From Tardiphaga sp051811025 (GTDB lineage Bacteria > Pseudomonadota > Alphaproteobacteria > Rhizobiales > Xanthobacteraceae), in the NCBI RefSeq assembly GCF_051811025.1, contig NZ_JBPWQE010000001.1, forward strand, positions 3,844,001 to 3,908,000: 64,000 nucleotides of DNA, in the 5' to 3' direction. This document shows positions 16,209 to 25,063 of the stretch, piece by piece (positions within the stretch are counted from its first letter, which is position 1; each line of letters starts with the position of its first letter). Made by a program: the position numbers and the translations under genes. The notes beneath the pieces were generated by a model. That model was not told the DNA's origin. It made no database searches and worked only from the letters and a program-made list of their open reading frames with translations.

Positions 16209-16877
16209 ATGCCGATCGCCGGAACTGGAATGCTGATGACGTCGATGGATATCGACGCCAGCCATGAGCAGGAATTCAACGCGTGGTACGACCGCGAGCA
16301 TCTTGCCGAGCGCGTCGCCATCGAGGGCTTCAATGAGGCAAGGCGCTATGTGGCCGTGAACGCCAGGCCGAAATATCTCGGCCTGTATTCAACCGCGACA
16401 TTCGACGTGCTGGACAGCGACGCCTATCGCACGGCGCTGGCGAACCAGACCAAGTGGTCGCTGACCAATATCGGCCGCTTCCAGAACATGCTGCGTTCGG
16501 TGGCGCGGATCACCATCAGTCGCGGTCAGGGCCGCGGCGCGGCGCTGGGACTGGTGCGCATCCGGCCGCCCGCCGAAGGCGCTGACAAACTGCGCAGCGC
16601 CATCGAAGCGCAGCTCGATCCTGGCGATATCAACGGCATCATCTCGATGCATCTGATGGAGAGCGATCCCCGGCTGTCGAAGCCGCTGACCGACGATCCT
16701 GCCGCGCCCAATCCTGCGGCGCGCGACTGGTATGTCATGATCGACGGCACCGATGTGGATGCGGTGGCTGCGACCATGAAGGGACGCTTCGATGCGGCCA
16801 TCACAGCGGCGTTGGCGGAGCTGATCTCCGAGGGGACCTACCGGCTGATGTGGGATCTGGCGAAGAGCGATCTTTGA
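16209..16877 (+). CDS. Dimeric alpha/beta-barrel-type protein (DUF4286/EthD-like), function unknown
   Basis: 222 residues with an internal two-fold layout. The first half has the ferredoxin-like pattern EQEFNAWYDREHLAERVAIEGFNEARRY, typical of EthD or DUF4286 proteins that bind small hydrophobic or acidic ligands. The second half repeats a strand-helix arrangement around GLVRIRPPAEGADKLRSAI and DWYVMIDGTDVDAV. There is no signal peptide, so it is cytoplasmic. It starts 10 bases after the peptidase gene and is likely in the same transcript. No catalytic motif is recognised. Confidence 0.7.
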   Translation: MPIAGTGMLMTSMDIDASHEQEFNAWYDREHLAERVAIEGFNEARRYVAVNARPKYLGLYSTATFDVLDSDAYRTALANQTKWSLTNIGRFQNMLRSVARITISRGQGRGAALGLVRIRPPAEGADKLRSAIEAQLDPGDINGIISMHLMESDPRLSKPLTDDPAAPNPAARDWYVMIDGTDVDAVAATMKGRFDAAITAALAELISEGTYRLMWDLAKSDL

Positions 16878-16918
16878 GCGCCGATCTCCGATTGAACGCA
16901 TGGTACCGCTGCCGCGAC

Positions 16919-16955
16919 CAAGGTGAACTGGCCCGCAACGGGTCGCCTCACCTTG
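16919..16955. other. Intergenic nested hairpin
   Basis: CAAGGTGA (16919-16926) pairs perfectly with TCACCTTG (16948-16955) and encloses CCCG-CAA-CGGG (16932-16942). It lies between the alpha/beta-barrel gene and the secreted-protein gene, ending ten bases before the next ATG. There is no T run. It may be a weak terminator or a translation-control stem, since it sits next to the ribosome binding region. Confidence 0.4.
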
Positions 16956-16965
16956 CGAGACGTCG

Positions 16966-17598
16966 ATGACCAACCGTGTGCTGTCCCTTTTTGCTCTCAC
17001 CGCCGCTCTGATCGTCGGCAGCCCGCTGGCTCACGCCGAGGACGAGCCGGCCAAGGTCGATGCGGTGAAGGCAGCCGAATTCAACAAGCGCATGTTTGCC
17101 GGCCCACTGGGTCCGAAGCTGACCTATGCCTGCTTCGTCCGGCGCTATGACGCCGAGCATCTGGCACGGCATCCCAAACAGAAGGTCAGCACCATGAAGC
17201 TGCTGGTCGTCGCCGGACATCCGCCCGAGGAAAGCTACACGCCCTACTCGTTCCGGCTCGGATTCAAATATCGCCATCGAAAAGGCGACTGGGATTCCAG
17301 CGGCTCTTGCGGCCAGATCCAGGATGCCGACAAGGGCCAGGAAGTGAAATTCGAATGTAGCGTCGATTGCGATGGCGGCGGCATTGCGATCGGCCTGGCC
17401 AAAGGAAACGACGCGACGCTGGTCCGGGTCGAGCGGGTCCGCATCTGGCAGAACAGCAAACCCGACGAAGAACCCGGCACCGACGCGCTCACCGGCGGCG
17501 AGGACGACAAGATTTTCCGGCTCGATCGCACGGACCTGAAGGAATGTGAATCGTTGATCACGGACCGCAAGGAACTCGCAGCGATGCGCAGCAAGTGA
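16966..17598 (+). CDS. Secreted protein of unknown function
   Basis: 210 residues with a clear Sec signal peptide (MTNRVLSLFALTAALIVGSPLAHAE, cleavage after AHA). The mature protein has five cysteines spread along its length (CFVRR, SGSCGQ, ECSVDC, KECESL) that could form disulfides in the periplasm. It has no recognised domain. The codon pattern matches the neighbours. The stop (17596-17598) overlaps an alternative GTG start of the DsrE-like gene, so the two may form a transcription unit. Confidence 0.75.
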   Translation: MTNRVLSLFALTAALIVGSPLAHAEDEPAKVDAVKAAEFNKRMFAGPLGPKLTYACFVRRYDAEHLARHPKQKVSTMKLLVVAGHPPEESYTPYSFRLGFKYRHRKGDWDSSGSCGQIQDADKGQEVKFECSVDCDGGGIAIGLAKGNDATLVRVERVRIWQNSKPDEEPGTDALTGGEDDKIFRLDRTDLKECESLITDRKELAAMRSK

Positions 17599-17627
17599 GC
17601 GCGATTGACGCCAAATCGGAGCGAACC

Positions 17628-18080
17628 ATGAATCGACGCAGCCTATTGTGGACCGCCCTGTCGTCAATCGGCGCGGGACTGGTATCCTCGCAGGCCAGCG
17701 CGGCAGCGACTGACGCGAATCCGCCCGCCAAGCTCAAGGTCGTCTATCATCTCGCCGATGCCGACAGGGTGAATTTCGCCCTCGGCAATATCCAGAACCA
17801 CTTCGATGGCGTCGGCGGCCCCGACAAAGTTACCATCGCGCTGATCGTGCTTGGCCCGGCGCTGAAATCATTCGCGCTGGCCTCGACCAATCCTGACATT
17901 ACCGCGCGGATCGGTAAATTCGCCAAGGCCGGCCTGCAACTGGCCGCCTGCAGCAACACCATGAAGGCGCAGGATGTGACGCTGGACGGCCTGCTGCCGG
18001 GCTTCACCATCGCCGACCGCGGCGGCGTGGTCCGGATCGCGGAGCTGCAGTCGCAGGGGTATCTCTACATTCGTCCGTGA
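17628..18080 (+). CDS. Exported DsrE/DsrF-like family protein
   Basis: 150 residues. The leader MNRRSLLWTALSSIGAGLVSSQASA has a twin arginine followed by a hydrophobic stretch, compatible with Tat or Sec export. The mature part follows the DsrE-like fold: KLKVVYHLADADRVNFALGNIQNHFDG, then KVTIALIVLGPALKSF and a cysteine in LAACSNTMKAQ at the position where DsrE proteins carry a sulfur-handling cysteine. ATG at 17628 is chosen because GGAG lies six bases upstream. A GTG at 17595 would put 11 polar residues before the leader. Function is unknown. Confidence 0.78.
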   Translation: MNRRSLLWTALSSIGAGLVSSQASAAATDANPPAKLKVVYHLADADRVNFALGNIQNHFDGVGGPDKVTIALIVLGPALKSFALASTNPDITARIGKFAKAGLQLAACSNTMKAQDVTLDGLLPGFTIADRGGVVRIAELQSQGYLYIRP

Positions 18081-18297
18081 GCCCCTCCCAGCGCATCAAA
18101 CCGACGCACAAAATTTACACAATCGTCATTTCACGCACCGTTCCGGCCAAACACGGAATTGCGATCCGGCTCCCGCGGCCAGAATGGAACCGTTCGGCTT
18201 GCCATGCGTAGGGGTTTGGGGCGATCATTGGAACCGGGCCGCGGAACGTTTCGCGCGGCGATCGGCCTTTTGATAATTGTAAGCAGAACAAGGCATC

Positions 18298-21150
18298 ATG
18301 AATCCCGTCAAAGCACTCGAATCCCATGGTCAGGCCGTCTGGCTGGACTTCCTCGCCCGCGGCTTCGTCGCCAAAGGCGACCTCAAGAAGCTGATCGACA
18401 CCGACGCCGTGAAAGGCGTGACGTCGAACCCGGCGATCTTCGAGAAGGCGATTGGAAGTTCGGACGAATATGACGCCCCGATTGCCGAGGCGCTGAAGTC
18501 CGGCGACAAGTCGCCGGCCGACCTGTTCGAGCACATCGCCGTCGAGGACATCCAGCACGCCGCCGATGTGCTGAAGCCGGTTTACGACAAGATGAAGGGC
18601 GACGATGGCTTCGTCAGCCTGGAAGTGTCGCCCTATCTCGCAAATGACACCAAGGGCACGATCATTGAGGCGGAGCGCCTGTGGGCGAGCGTCAAGCGCC
18701 CGAACCTGATGGTGAAGGTGCCGGCGACGCCGGAGGGTCTGCCCGCGATCCAGCAACTGATCGGCGAAGGCATCAGCATCAATGTGACACTGCTGTTCGC
18801 GCAGAAGACTTATATCGAGGTCGCCGAGGCCTATCTCAACGGTCTGGAAAAATACGTCGCCGGGGGCGGTGATCCCTCCCATGTGGCCAGCGTCGCCTCG
18901 TTCTTCGTCAGCCGCATCGATGCGCAGGTCGACAAGCAGCTCGACGACAAAATCGCTAGGGCGAATGATCCCTCGGAGAAGGCGCGGCTCAAGGACCTCA
19001 AGGGCAAGGTCGCCATCGCTAATGCGAAACTCGCCTATCAGGAATATCTGAAACTGTTCGCCGGCCCGCGCTGGGAGAAGCTGAAGGCCAAAGGCGCCAA
19101 ACCGCAGCGCCTGCTCTGGGCGTCCACCGGCGTGAAGAGCAAGGATTATCGCGACACGCTCTATGTGGAAGAACTGATCGGCAAGAACACGGTCAACACC
19201 GTGCCACCCGCCACGCTGGACGCCTTCCGCGACCACGGCGAAGTGCGTGACAGCCTCGAAGAGAATGTCGAGGATGCGAAGAAGGTGCTGGCCGATCTCG
19301 CCAAGACCGGCATCTCGCTCGACGCGATCACGACGCATCTTGTTGAGGACGGCGTCAAGCTGTTCGCCGACGCCGCCGACAAGCTGTACGGCGCGGTGGC
19401 GCACAAGCGCGCGACGTCGCTGGGTAACGGGATCGGATCGCAGAAGCTCGCGCTCGGCGACGGCATCACGAAGAAGGTCGCAACCTCAACCGAAGAGTGG
19501 CGCGGTTCGGCAAAAATCCGCCGGCTCTGGCACAAGGACAAATCGGTCTGGACCGGCGCCGACGAAGACAAGTGGCTGGGCTGGCTGAACAGCGCTTTTG
19601 CCGAAAAGGCCAAGCTTGCTGATTATGCCGACTTCGCCAAGTGGGTGAAAGCACAAGGGTTCACTGACGCCGTGGTGCTCGGCATGGGCGGCTCGAGCCT
19701 TGGGCCGGAAGTGCTTGCGCAGACCTTTGCGGAGGTCTCGGGCTTCCCGAAACTGCATGTGCTGGATTCCACCGATCCGGCGCAGGTGGCGGCCATGGGC
19801 AAAGCCGTGAAGATCGCCTCGACGCTCTTCATCGTCTCCAGCAAATCCGGCGGCACCACCGAGCCGAATGTGATGAAGAACTATTTCTTCGACGAAGTGA
19901 CCAAGGCGGTGGGCGCCGACAAGGCTGGCTCGCATTTCGTCGCCGTGACCGATCCCGGCTCATCGCTGGAGAAGGTCGCCAAGACGCAAAAGTTTGCGCG
20001 CATCTTCCATGGCGATCCGACCATCGGCGGCCGCTACTCGGTGCTGTCGCCGTTCGGGCTCGTGCCGGCCGCTGCCGCAGGCGTCGATCTCGCCAAACTG
20101 CTGGATCTCACGCTGTCGATGGTCCGCTCCTGCGGACCCGACGTGCCGCCCGCTGAAAATCCCGGCGTGCAGCTCGGCCTCGCGATGGGCAATGCAGGTC
20201 TGGACGGCCGCGACAAGGTCACCATCCTCTCATCGAAGAAGATCGCCGATTTCGGCGCATGGGCCGAACAGCTCATCGCAGAATCTACCGGCAAGGACGG
20301 CAAAGGCCTGATCCCCATTGACGGCGAGACGCTGGGCGAGCCCTCCGTCTATGGCACCGATCGCTTCTTCATCGACCTGCGTACATCGGGCGAAGACGAC
20401 AAGGCCCATGACGACAAGCTCGCGGCACTAGAGAAAGCCGGTCATCCCGTCGCGCGCATCGTGATGCCGTCCATCGACCATCTCGGCCAGGAATTCTTCC
20501 GGTTCGAGATCGCGACAGCCGTTGCCGGCTCCATACTCGGCATCAATCCGTTCAACCAGCCGGATGTGGAAGCCGCCAAGATCAAGACACGCGAGCTGAC
20601 GGAAGCCTTCGAGAAGACTGGTTCGCTGCCGCCGGAGACGCCGGTGGTGTCGTCGAAAGACGCCGATCTCTATACGGACGACAGCAATGCCGAACTGCTG
20701 AAGAAGGCCGGCGCCGATGGCGATCTGACGTCGTGGCTGAAGGCGCATTTCCGCCGTGTCACGCCGGGCGATTACGTCGCCCTGCTCGCTTATGTCGAAC
20801 GCGACGGCGCCCATATCGACACGCTGCAGCAGATGCGGATGGCGGTGCGCGACAAGAAGAAGGTCGCGACCTGCGCCGAATTTGGCCCCCGCTTCCTGCA
20901 TTCCACCGGTCAGGCCTACAAAGGCGGCCCGGATACCGGCGTGTTCCTGCAGATCACCGCGGATGACGCCAAGGATCTCGCAATCCCGGATTACCGTGCC
21001 TCGTTCGGTGTCATCAAGGCGGCACAGGCACGTGGTGATTTCGGCGTGCTGACCGATCGCAACCGCCGCGCGTTGCGCGTCCATCTCAAGGGTGATCTCA
21101 AGACCGGACTTGCTGTTCTCGACAAGGCGATTACTGCCGCATTGAACTAA
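18298..21150 (+). CDS. tal-pgi: Bifunctional transaldolase / glucose-6-phosphate isomerase
   Basis: 950-residue fusion joining two steps of central sugar metabolism. Residues 1 to about 370 are transaldolase: GVTSNPAIFEKA at the N terminus and Schiff-base Lys140 in NLMVKVPATPEGLPA. About 400 to the C terminus is phosphoglucose isomerase, with GGSSLGPEVLAQTF, SKSGGTTEPN and a PGI-type C terminus around STGQAYKGGPDTGVFLQI. Such fusions are known in rhizobia and other proteobacteria. It heads a plus-strand operon of oxidative pentose-phosphate genes and is cytoplasmic. Confidence 0.95.
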   Translation: MNPVKALESHGQAVWLDFLARGFVAKGDLKKLIDTDAVKGVTSNPAIFEKAIGSSDEYDAPIAEALKSGDKSPADLFEHIAVEDIQHAADVLKPVYDKMKGDDGFVSLEVSPYLANDTKGTIIEAERLWASVKRPNLMVKVPATPEGLPAIQQLIGEGISINVTLLFAQKTYIEVAEAYLNGLEKYVAGGGDPSHVASVASFFVSRIDAQVDKQLDDKIARANDPSEKARLKDLKGKVAIANAKLAYQEYLKLFAGPRWEKLKAKGAKPQRLLWASTGVKSKDYRDTLYVEELIGKNTVNTVPPATLDAFRDHGEVRDSLEENVEDAKKVLADLAKTGISLDAITTHLVEDGVKLFADAADKLYGAVAHKRATSLGNGIGSQKLALGDGITKKVATSTEEWRGSAKIRRLWHKDKSVWTGADEDKWLGWLNSAFAEKAKLADYADFAKWVKAQGFTDAVVLGMGGSSLGPEVLAQTFAEVSGFPKLHVLDSTDPAQVAAMGKAVKIASTLFIVSSKSGGTTEPNVMKNYFFDEVTKAVGADKAGSHFVAVTDPGSSLEKVAKTQKFARIFHGDPTIGGRYSVLSPFGLVPAAAAGVDLAKLLDLTLSMVRSCGPDVPPAENPGVQLGLAMGNAGLDGRDKVTILSSKKIADFGAWAEQLIAESTGKDGKGLIPIDGETLGEPSVYGTDRFFIDLRTSGEDDKAHDDKLAALEKAGHPVARIVMPSIDHLGQEFFRFEIATAVAGSILGINPFNQPDVEAAKIKTRELTEAFEKTGSLPPETPVVSSKDADLYTDDSNAELLKKAGADGDLTSWLKAHFRRVTPGDYVALLAYVERDGAHIDTLQQMRMAVRDKKKVATCAEFGPRFLHSTGQAYKGGPDTGVFLQITADDAKDLAIPDYRASFGVIKAAQARGDFGVLTDRNRRALRVHLKGDLKTGLAVLDKAITAALN

Positions 21151-21160
21151 ACGACGATCC

Positions 21161-21190
21161 GCATGGCCCGGACATTGCTTCGGGTCATGC
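21161..21190 (+). other. Hairpin between tal-pgi and gnd
   Basis: A ten-pair stem with one G-T wobble (GCATGGCCCG at 21161-21170, CGGGTCATGC at 21181-21190) and a ten-base loop sits 10 bases after the tal-pgi stop. There is no T run, so it more likely stabilises or processes mRNA than terminates. It separates two otherwise close genes (64-base gap). Confidence 0.4.
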
Positions 21191-21214
21191 GCAATCAATA
21201 AAGGACATCACACA

Positions 21215-22243
21215 ATGCAGCTCGGCATGATCGGTCTCGGCCGAATGGGCGGAAATATTGTCCGCCGCCTGATGAAGAACGGCCACACTGCGGTGGTCTA
21301 TGACAAGGACGCGAAAGCCGTCAGCGGCCTCGCCTCCGAAGGCGCCACCGGCGGATCGTCGCTGGAAGACTTCGTCAAGAAGCTCGACAAGCCCCGCGCG
21401 GTCTGGGTGATGCTCCCTGCTGGCAAGATCACCGAAACCACCATCGATGCGCTGACCAGGCTGCTGGAGCCCGGCGACACCATCATCGATGGCGGCAACA
21501 CCTTCTGGCAGGACGATGTCCGCCGCGGCCAGGCACTGAAGGAGAAGGGGCTGTATTACATCGACGTCGGCACTTCCGGCGGCGTCTGGGGCATCGATCG
21601 TGGCTACTGCATGATGATCGGCGGCGACAAGACCGTGGTCGATCGCCTCGATCCGATCTTCAAGACATTGGCGCCGGGCATCGGCGACATCCCGCGCACG
21701 CCGGGCCGCGACAACAGCGATCCGCGCATCGAGAACGGCTATATCCATGCCGGCCCGGTCGGCGCTGGACACTTCGTCAAGATGGTTCATAACGGCATCG
21801 AATACGGATTGATGCAGGCCTATGCCGAAGGCTTCGACATCATGAAGAATGCCAATATCGAGGCACTGCCGGAAGCGCATCGCTTCGATTTGAATTTGCC
21901 TGACATCGCCGAAGTGTGGCGCCGCGGCAGCGTAATCCCGTCATGGCTGCTTGATCTCACCTCCATGGCGCTCGCCAAGAACGAGACGCTCGATACTTAC
22001 TCAGGCTTCGTCGAGGATTCCGGCGAAGGCCGCTGGACGGTGAATGCCGCCATCGACGAGGCTGTACCCGCCGAGGTTCTGACGGCGGCGCTGTTTGCGC
22101 GGTTTCGGTCGCGCAAGGAGCACACATTTGCAGAGAAGATTCTATCCGCGATGCGCGCCGGTTTCGGCGGCCACAAAGAGCCCGATCAGCATCCGGATCC
22201 AAAACGGCAGGACGCGCCTGATATCATCAAACCAAAGGCGTAG
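21215..22243 (+). CDS. gnd: 6-phosphogluconate dehydrogenase, decarboxylating (short form)
   Basis: 342-residue enzyme converting 6-phosphogluconate to ribulose-5-phosphate and CO2. Rossmann motif MQLGMIGLGRMGGNIVRRL, substrate loop IDGGNTFWQDD, and catalytic Lys189 in GHFVKMVHNGIEYG. At about 340 residues it belongs to the short class (YqeC/Gnd-like, often NAD-preferring) rather than the 470-residue class. It lies between tal-pgi and zwf, five bases before the latter. Confidence 0.93.
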   Translation: MQLGMIGLGRMGGNIVRRLMKNGHTAVVYDKDAKAVSGLASEGATGGSSLEDFVKKLDKPRAVWVMLPAGKITETTIDALTRLLEPGDTIIDGGNTFWQDDVRRGQALKEKGLYYIDVGTSGGVWGIDRGYCMMIGGDKTVVDRLDPIFKTLAPGIGDIPRTPGRDNSDPRIENGYIHAGPVGAGHFVKMVHNGIEYGLMQAYAEGFDIMKNANIEALPEAHRFDLNLPDIAEVWRRGSVIPSWLLDLTSMALAKNETLDTYSGFVEDSGEGRWTVNAAIDEAVPAEVLTAALFARFRSRKEHTFAEKILSAMRAGFGGHKEPDQHPDPKRQDAPDIIKPKA

Positions 22244-22248
22244 CCCGC

Positions 22249-23772
22249 ATGACCGAGATACAAGCTCCAGGCCTTGCCAAATCCAAGAAGCCAGACCCTT
22301 GCGCATTCGTGATCTTCGGCGTCACCGGCGATCTCGCCCACCGTCTGGTCATCGCGGCGCTGTATAACCTGCAGGCGGCCGATCTTCTGCCCGAGAAATT
22401 CTGCGTCGTCGGCATCGCCCGCAAGGACATGACCAGTGCCGAACTCCGCGACGACCTGATGAAGGGCCTGAAGCAATATGCGACGCGTCCGGTCGACGAC
22501 GCCATCGCGCAGAAACTGCTCAATTGCGTCACCTGCATCGAGGCCGATCCGGGCGAGCCGGAATCCTTCGATCGCATGCGCGAACAGCTCGACAAACTCG
22601 AGGAAGCGCGCGGCACCGGCGGCAATCGCCTGTTCTATCTGGCAACGCCGCCTTCGGCCTTCGCGCCGATCGCGCGCCAGCTCGGCCGCACCGGCATGCT
22701 GAAGGAAAACGACTGTTGGCGTCGCCTCGTGGTCGAGAAGCCGTTCGGCACCGACCTCGCCTCCGCCAAGGCGCTGAACAATGAACTGCTCGGCCTGATG
22801 AACGAGCAGCAGATCTACCGGATCGATCACTATCTCGGCAAGGAGACGGTGCAGAACATCCTGGTGCTGCGCTTTGCCAATGGCATGTTCGAGCCGATCT
22901 GGAATCGCAACCATATCGATCACGTGCAGATCACCGTGGATGAGAAAATCGGCGTCGGCCATCGCGGCTCGTTCTACGACGCCACCGGCGCGCTGCGCGA
23001 CATGGTGCCAAACCATCTGTTCCAGCTGCTGTCGCTGGTGGCCATGGAGCCGCCCGCGCGTTTCGAGGCAAACGCGGTCCGCTCCGAGAAGGCTGACGTT
23101 CTCGCTGCCATCACCACGCAGACCGAAGAGGAAGCGCTGAAGAATTCGGTACGCGCGCAATATGTCACCGGCCATGTGGGCGACGACGATATCGGCGACT
23201 ATCTCAAGACGAAAGACGTCAAGGAAGGCAGTACCACCGAAACCTATGCAGCGATGAAGCTGTCGATCGACAACTGGCGCTGGGCCGGCGTGCCGTTTTA
23301 TCTGCGCACCGGCAAGGCACTCGGCATCAAGCGCACCGAAGTAGCGATCAAGTTCAAGCAGGCGCCATTTGCCATGTTCCGCGACATGTCGGTGGAAAGT
23401 CTCGCGGAGAATTTCCTTGTTATCGCGGTGGAGCCGAACGAAGGCATCTCGCTGAAGTTCAACACCAAGGTACCCGGCCCTGCCGTAGAGATCGACGGCG
23501 TCGAGATGAAGTTCCGCTACAAGGACTACTTCCAGGCCGCGCCGGCGACGGGCTACGAGACGCTGATCTACGACTGCATGATCGGCGACAACATCCTGTT
23601 CCAGCGCGCCGACAGCGTGGAAGCCGGCTGGCGCGCCGTGCAGCCGTTCCTCGATGCCTGGAAGAAGGCCGGCAAGGATGGGCTGAAGACCTACAACGCC
23701 GGCAGCGAAGGTCCCGAAGAAGCCAACGACCTGCTCAAGCGCGACGGTCGTAGCTGGCGCGTGCTGAGCTGA
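22249..23772 (+). CDS. zwf: Glucose-6-phosphate 1-dehydrogenase
   Basis: 507-residue entry enzyme of the oxidative pentose-phosphate and Entner-Doudoroff routes. The coenzyme loop is FGVTGDLAHRLVIAALYNL, the active-site signature is RIDHYLGKE with its lysine and histidine, and the C-terminal beta-sheet domain contains GVPFYLRTGKAL. Length is typical. It sits between gnd and pgl with spacings of five and four bases, so the genes are surely co-transcribed. Confidence 0.96.
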   Translation: MTEIQAPGLAKSKKPDPCAFVIFGVTGDLAHRLVIAALYNLQAADLLPEKFCVVGIARKDMTSAELRDDLMKGLKQYATRPVDDAIAQKLLNCVTCIEADPGEPESFDRMREQLDKLEEARGTGGNRLFYLATPPSAFAPIARQLGRTGMLKENDCWRRLVVEKPFGTDLASAKALNNELLGLMNEQQIYRIDHYLGKETVQNILVLRFANGMFEPIWNRNHIDHVQITVDEKIGVGHRGSFYDATGALRDMVPNHLFQLLSLVAMEPPARFEANAVRSEKADVLAAITTQTEEEALKNSVRAQYVTGHVGDDDIGDYLKTKDVKEGSTTETYAAMKLSIDNWRWAGVPFYLRTGKALGIKRTEVAIKFKQAPFAMFRDMSVESLAENFLVIAVEPNEGISLKFNTKVPGPAVEIDGVEMKFRYKDYFQAAPATGYETLIYDCMIGDNILFQRADSVEAGWRAVQPFLDAWKKAGKDGLKTYNAGSEGPEEANDLLKRDGRSWRVLS

Positions 23773-23776
23773 CGCG

Positions 23777-24517
23777 ATGACAGCGCCCAATCGCCATATC
23801 GTCGTGGTCGAGGATGCCGTGGCCCTCGCCGAAGCCGCGGCCGAACGTCTCGTCGAGCGCATCGAGGCCAATCCCGGCCGCATCGCCATCTGCATGACCG
23901 GCGGATCGAGCCCGAAGCGTCTCTATGAGCTGCTCGCTACCGAGCCCTATCGGAGCGAAATCCCGTGGGATCGCGTGCACTGGTTCATCGGCGACGACCG
24001 CTTCGTGCCGTCCGGCGATCCCAACAACAATATGACAATGGCGCGGACGGCATTTCTCGACGCCTGCGCGCCACTCGACAACGTGCACCCGATCAAGACC
24101 GATGCAGCAAGCCCGGATGACGCGGCGGCGCTCTATGCACGCGAGCTGCAGTCTTTCTACGGCAGCGACAAGCTCGATAAAGCCAAACCGCTGTTCGATC
24201 TGGTGTTGCTCGGCGTCGGCCCTGACGGCCACGTGGCATCGTTGTTTCCCGGCTATCCCGCCATCGAGATCAAGGACCGTTGGGTGGTCGGCGTGCCCGA
24301 AGCCCATGTAAAGCCGTTCGTGCCGCGCGTCAGCCTGACGCTGCCGGCGCTGGCCTCATGCCGCGAGATGCTGTTCCTGATGAGCGGCGAGGACAAGCGC
24401 GGAATCCTGACGCGCGTGCTGAAGGGCGAGGATCTGCCCGCCAATCGCGCGCGGTCGGACGGCGAAACCGTGTGGCTGTGCGACAAGGCCGCCCTGCCGG
24501 ACGACGCGCGTGGCTGA
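23777..24517 (+). CDS. pgl: 6-phosphogluconolactonase
   Basis: 246-residue DevB/NagB-fold hydrolase that opens 6-phosphogluconolactone, the product of Zwf. Family landmarks are ICMTGGSSPKRLYELLA, WFIGDDRFVPSGDPNNN, LGVGPDGHVASLFPG and RVSLTLPAL. It is cytoplasmic. Its last eight bases overlap the gluconokinase GTG start. Confidence 0.94.
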   Translation: MTAPNRHIVVVEDAVALAEAAAERLVERIEANPGRIAICMTGGSSPKRLYELLATEPYRSEIPWDRVHWFIGDDRFVPSGDPNNNMTMARTAFLDACAPLDNVHPIKTDAASPDDAAALYARELQSFYGSDKLDKAKPLFDLVLLGVGPDGHVASLFPGYPAIEIKDRWVVGVPEAHVKPFVPRVSLTLPALASCREMLFLMSGEDKRGILTRVLKGEDLPANRARSDGETVWLCDKAALPDDARG

Positions 24518-25052
24518 CACCGTGCCCAAGATTCTGGCACCCAAGACTCTGCCACCCAAGGCTCTGGTGGTGATGGGCGTGTCGAGCTCGGGTAAGAGTT
24601 CGATCGGAAAGGCCCTGGCGGATCGTCTCGGCTGGCGCTTCGCTGATGGCGATGATTTTCATCCGCCGGCGAATGTCGAAAAGCAGCGCGCGGGCCAGCC
24701 ACTCACCGACGAGGATCGCTGGCCCTGGCTGCAGAGCATTGCCGACGAAATCGACCGTGTCACCGCCGATGGCGGCAAGCTCGTCGTCGCCTGTTCTGCG
24801 CTCAGGCGCGTCTATCGCGATCTGCTGCTGCATGGCCGCGACGACATTCGCATCGTCTATCTCGACGGCTCCCAGGAGTTGATCGCCAAACGCATGGCGG
24901 CGCGAAAGAATCATTTCATGCCGCCGACGCTGCTCGACAGCCAGTTCAGGACGCTGGAAGTCCCCGGCCCCGATGAGCGCCCGATCGCGGTGTCCATCGA
25001 CCACGATATCGATGGCATCGTGGATGCCATCATCAAGCAACTGCCGACCTGA
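24510..25052 (+). CDS. gntK: Gluconokinase
   Basis: 180-residue P-loop kinase that phosphorylates gluconate, feeding it into the pathway of the preceding genes. Walker A is GVSSSGKSSIGKA. The specificity segment is FADGDDFHPPANVEKQRAGQPL with DRWPWLQ, and the lid carries arginines (KRMAARKNHFMP). The start is GTG at 24510, overlapping pgl by eight bases, or GTG at 24522. The N-terminal 20 residues come from three tandem 15-base units (24525-24569; PKILA, PKTLP, PKALV), an extension absent from typical GntK. Confidence 0.93.
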   Translation: MADTVPKILAPKTLPPKALVVMGVSSSGKSSIGKALADRLGWRFADGDDFHPPANVEKQRAGQPLTDEDRWPWLQSIADEIDRVTADGGKLVVACSALRRVYRDLLLHGRDDIRIVYLDGSQELIAKRMAARKNHFMPPTLLDSQFRTLEVPGPDERPIAVSIDHDIDGIVDAIIKQLPT

Positions 25053-25063
25053 AGGATCAGACC

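Noticed and set aside
18115..19404. 429-codon minus-strand open frame opposite tal-pgi
   Set aside because: It is an antisense shadow of a clearly conserved gene in high-GC DNA; the protein is low-quality and matches nothing recognisable.
22186..23895. 569-codon minus-strand open frame opposite zwf
   Set aside because: The zwf protein has all catalytic motifs and operon spacing; the antisense frame is a composition artefact.
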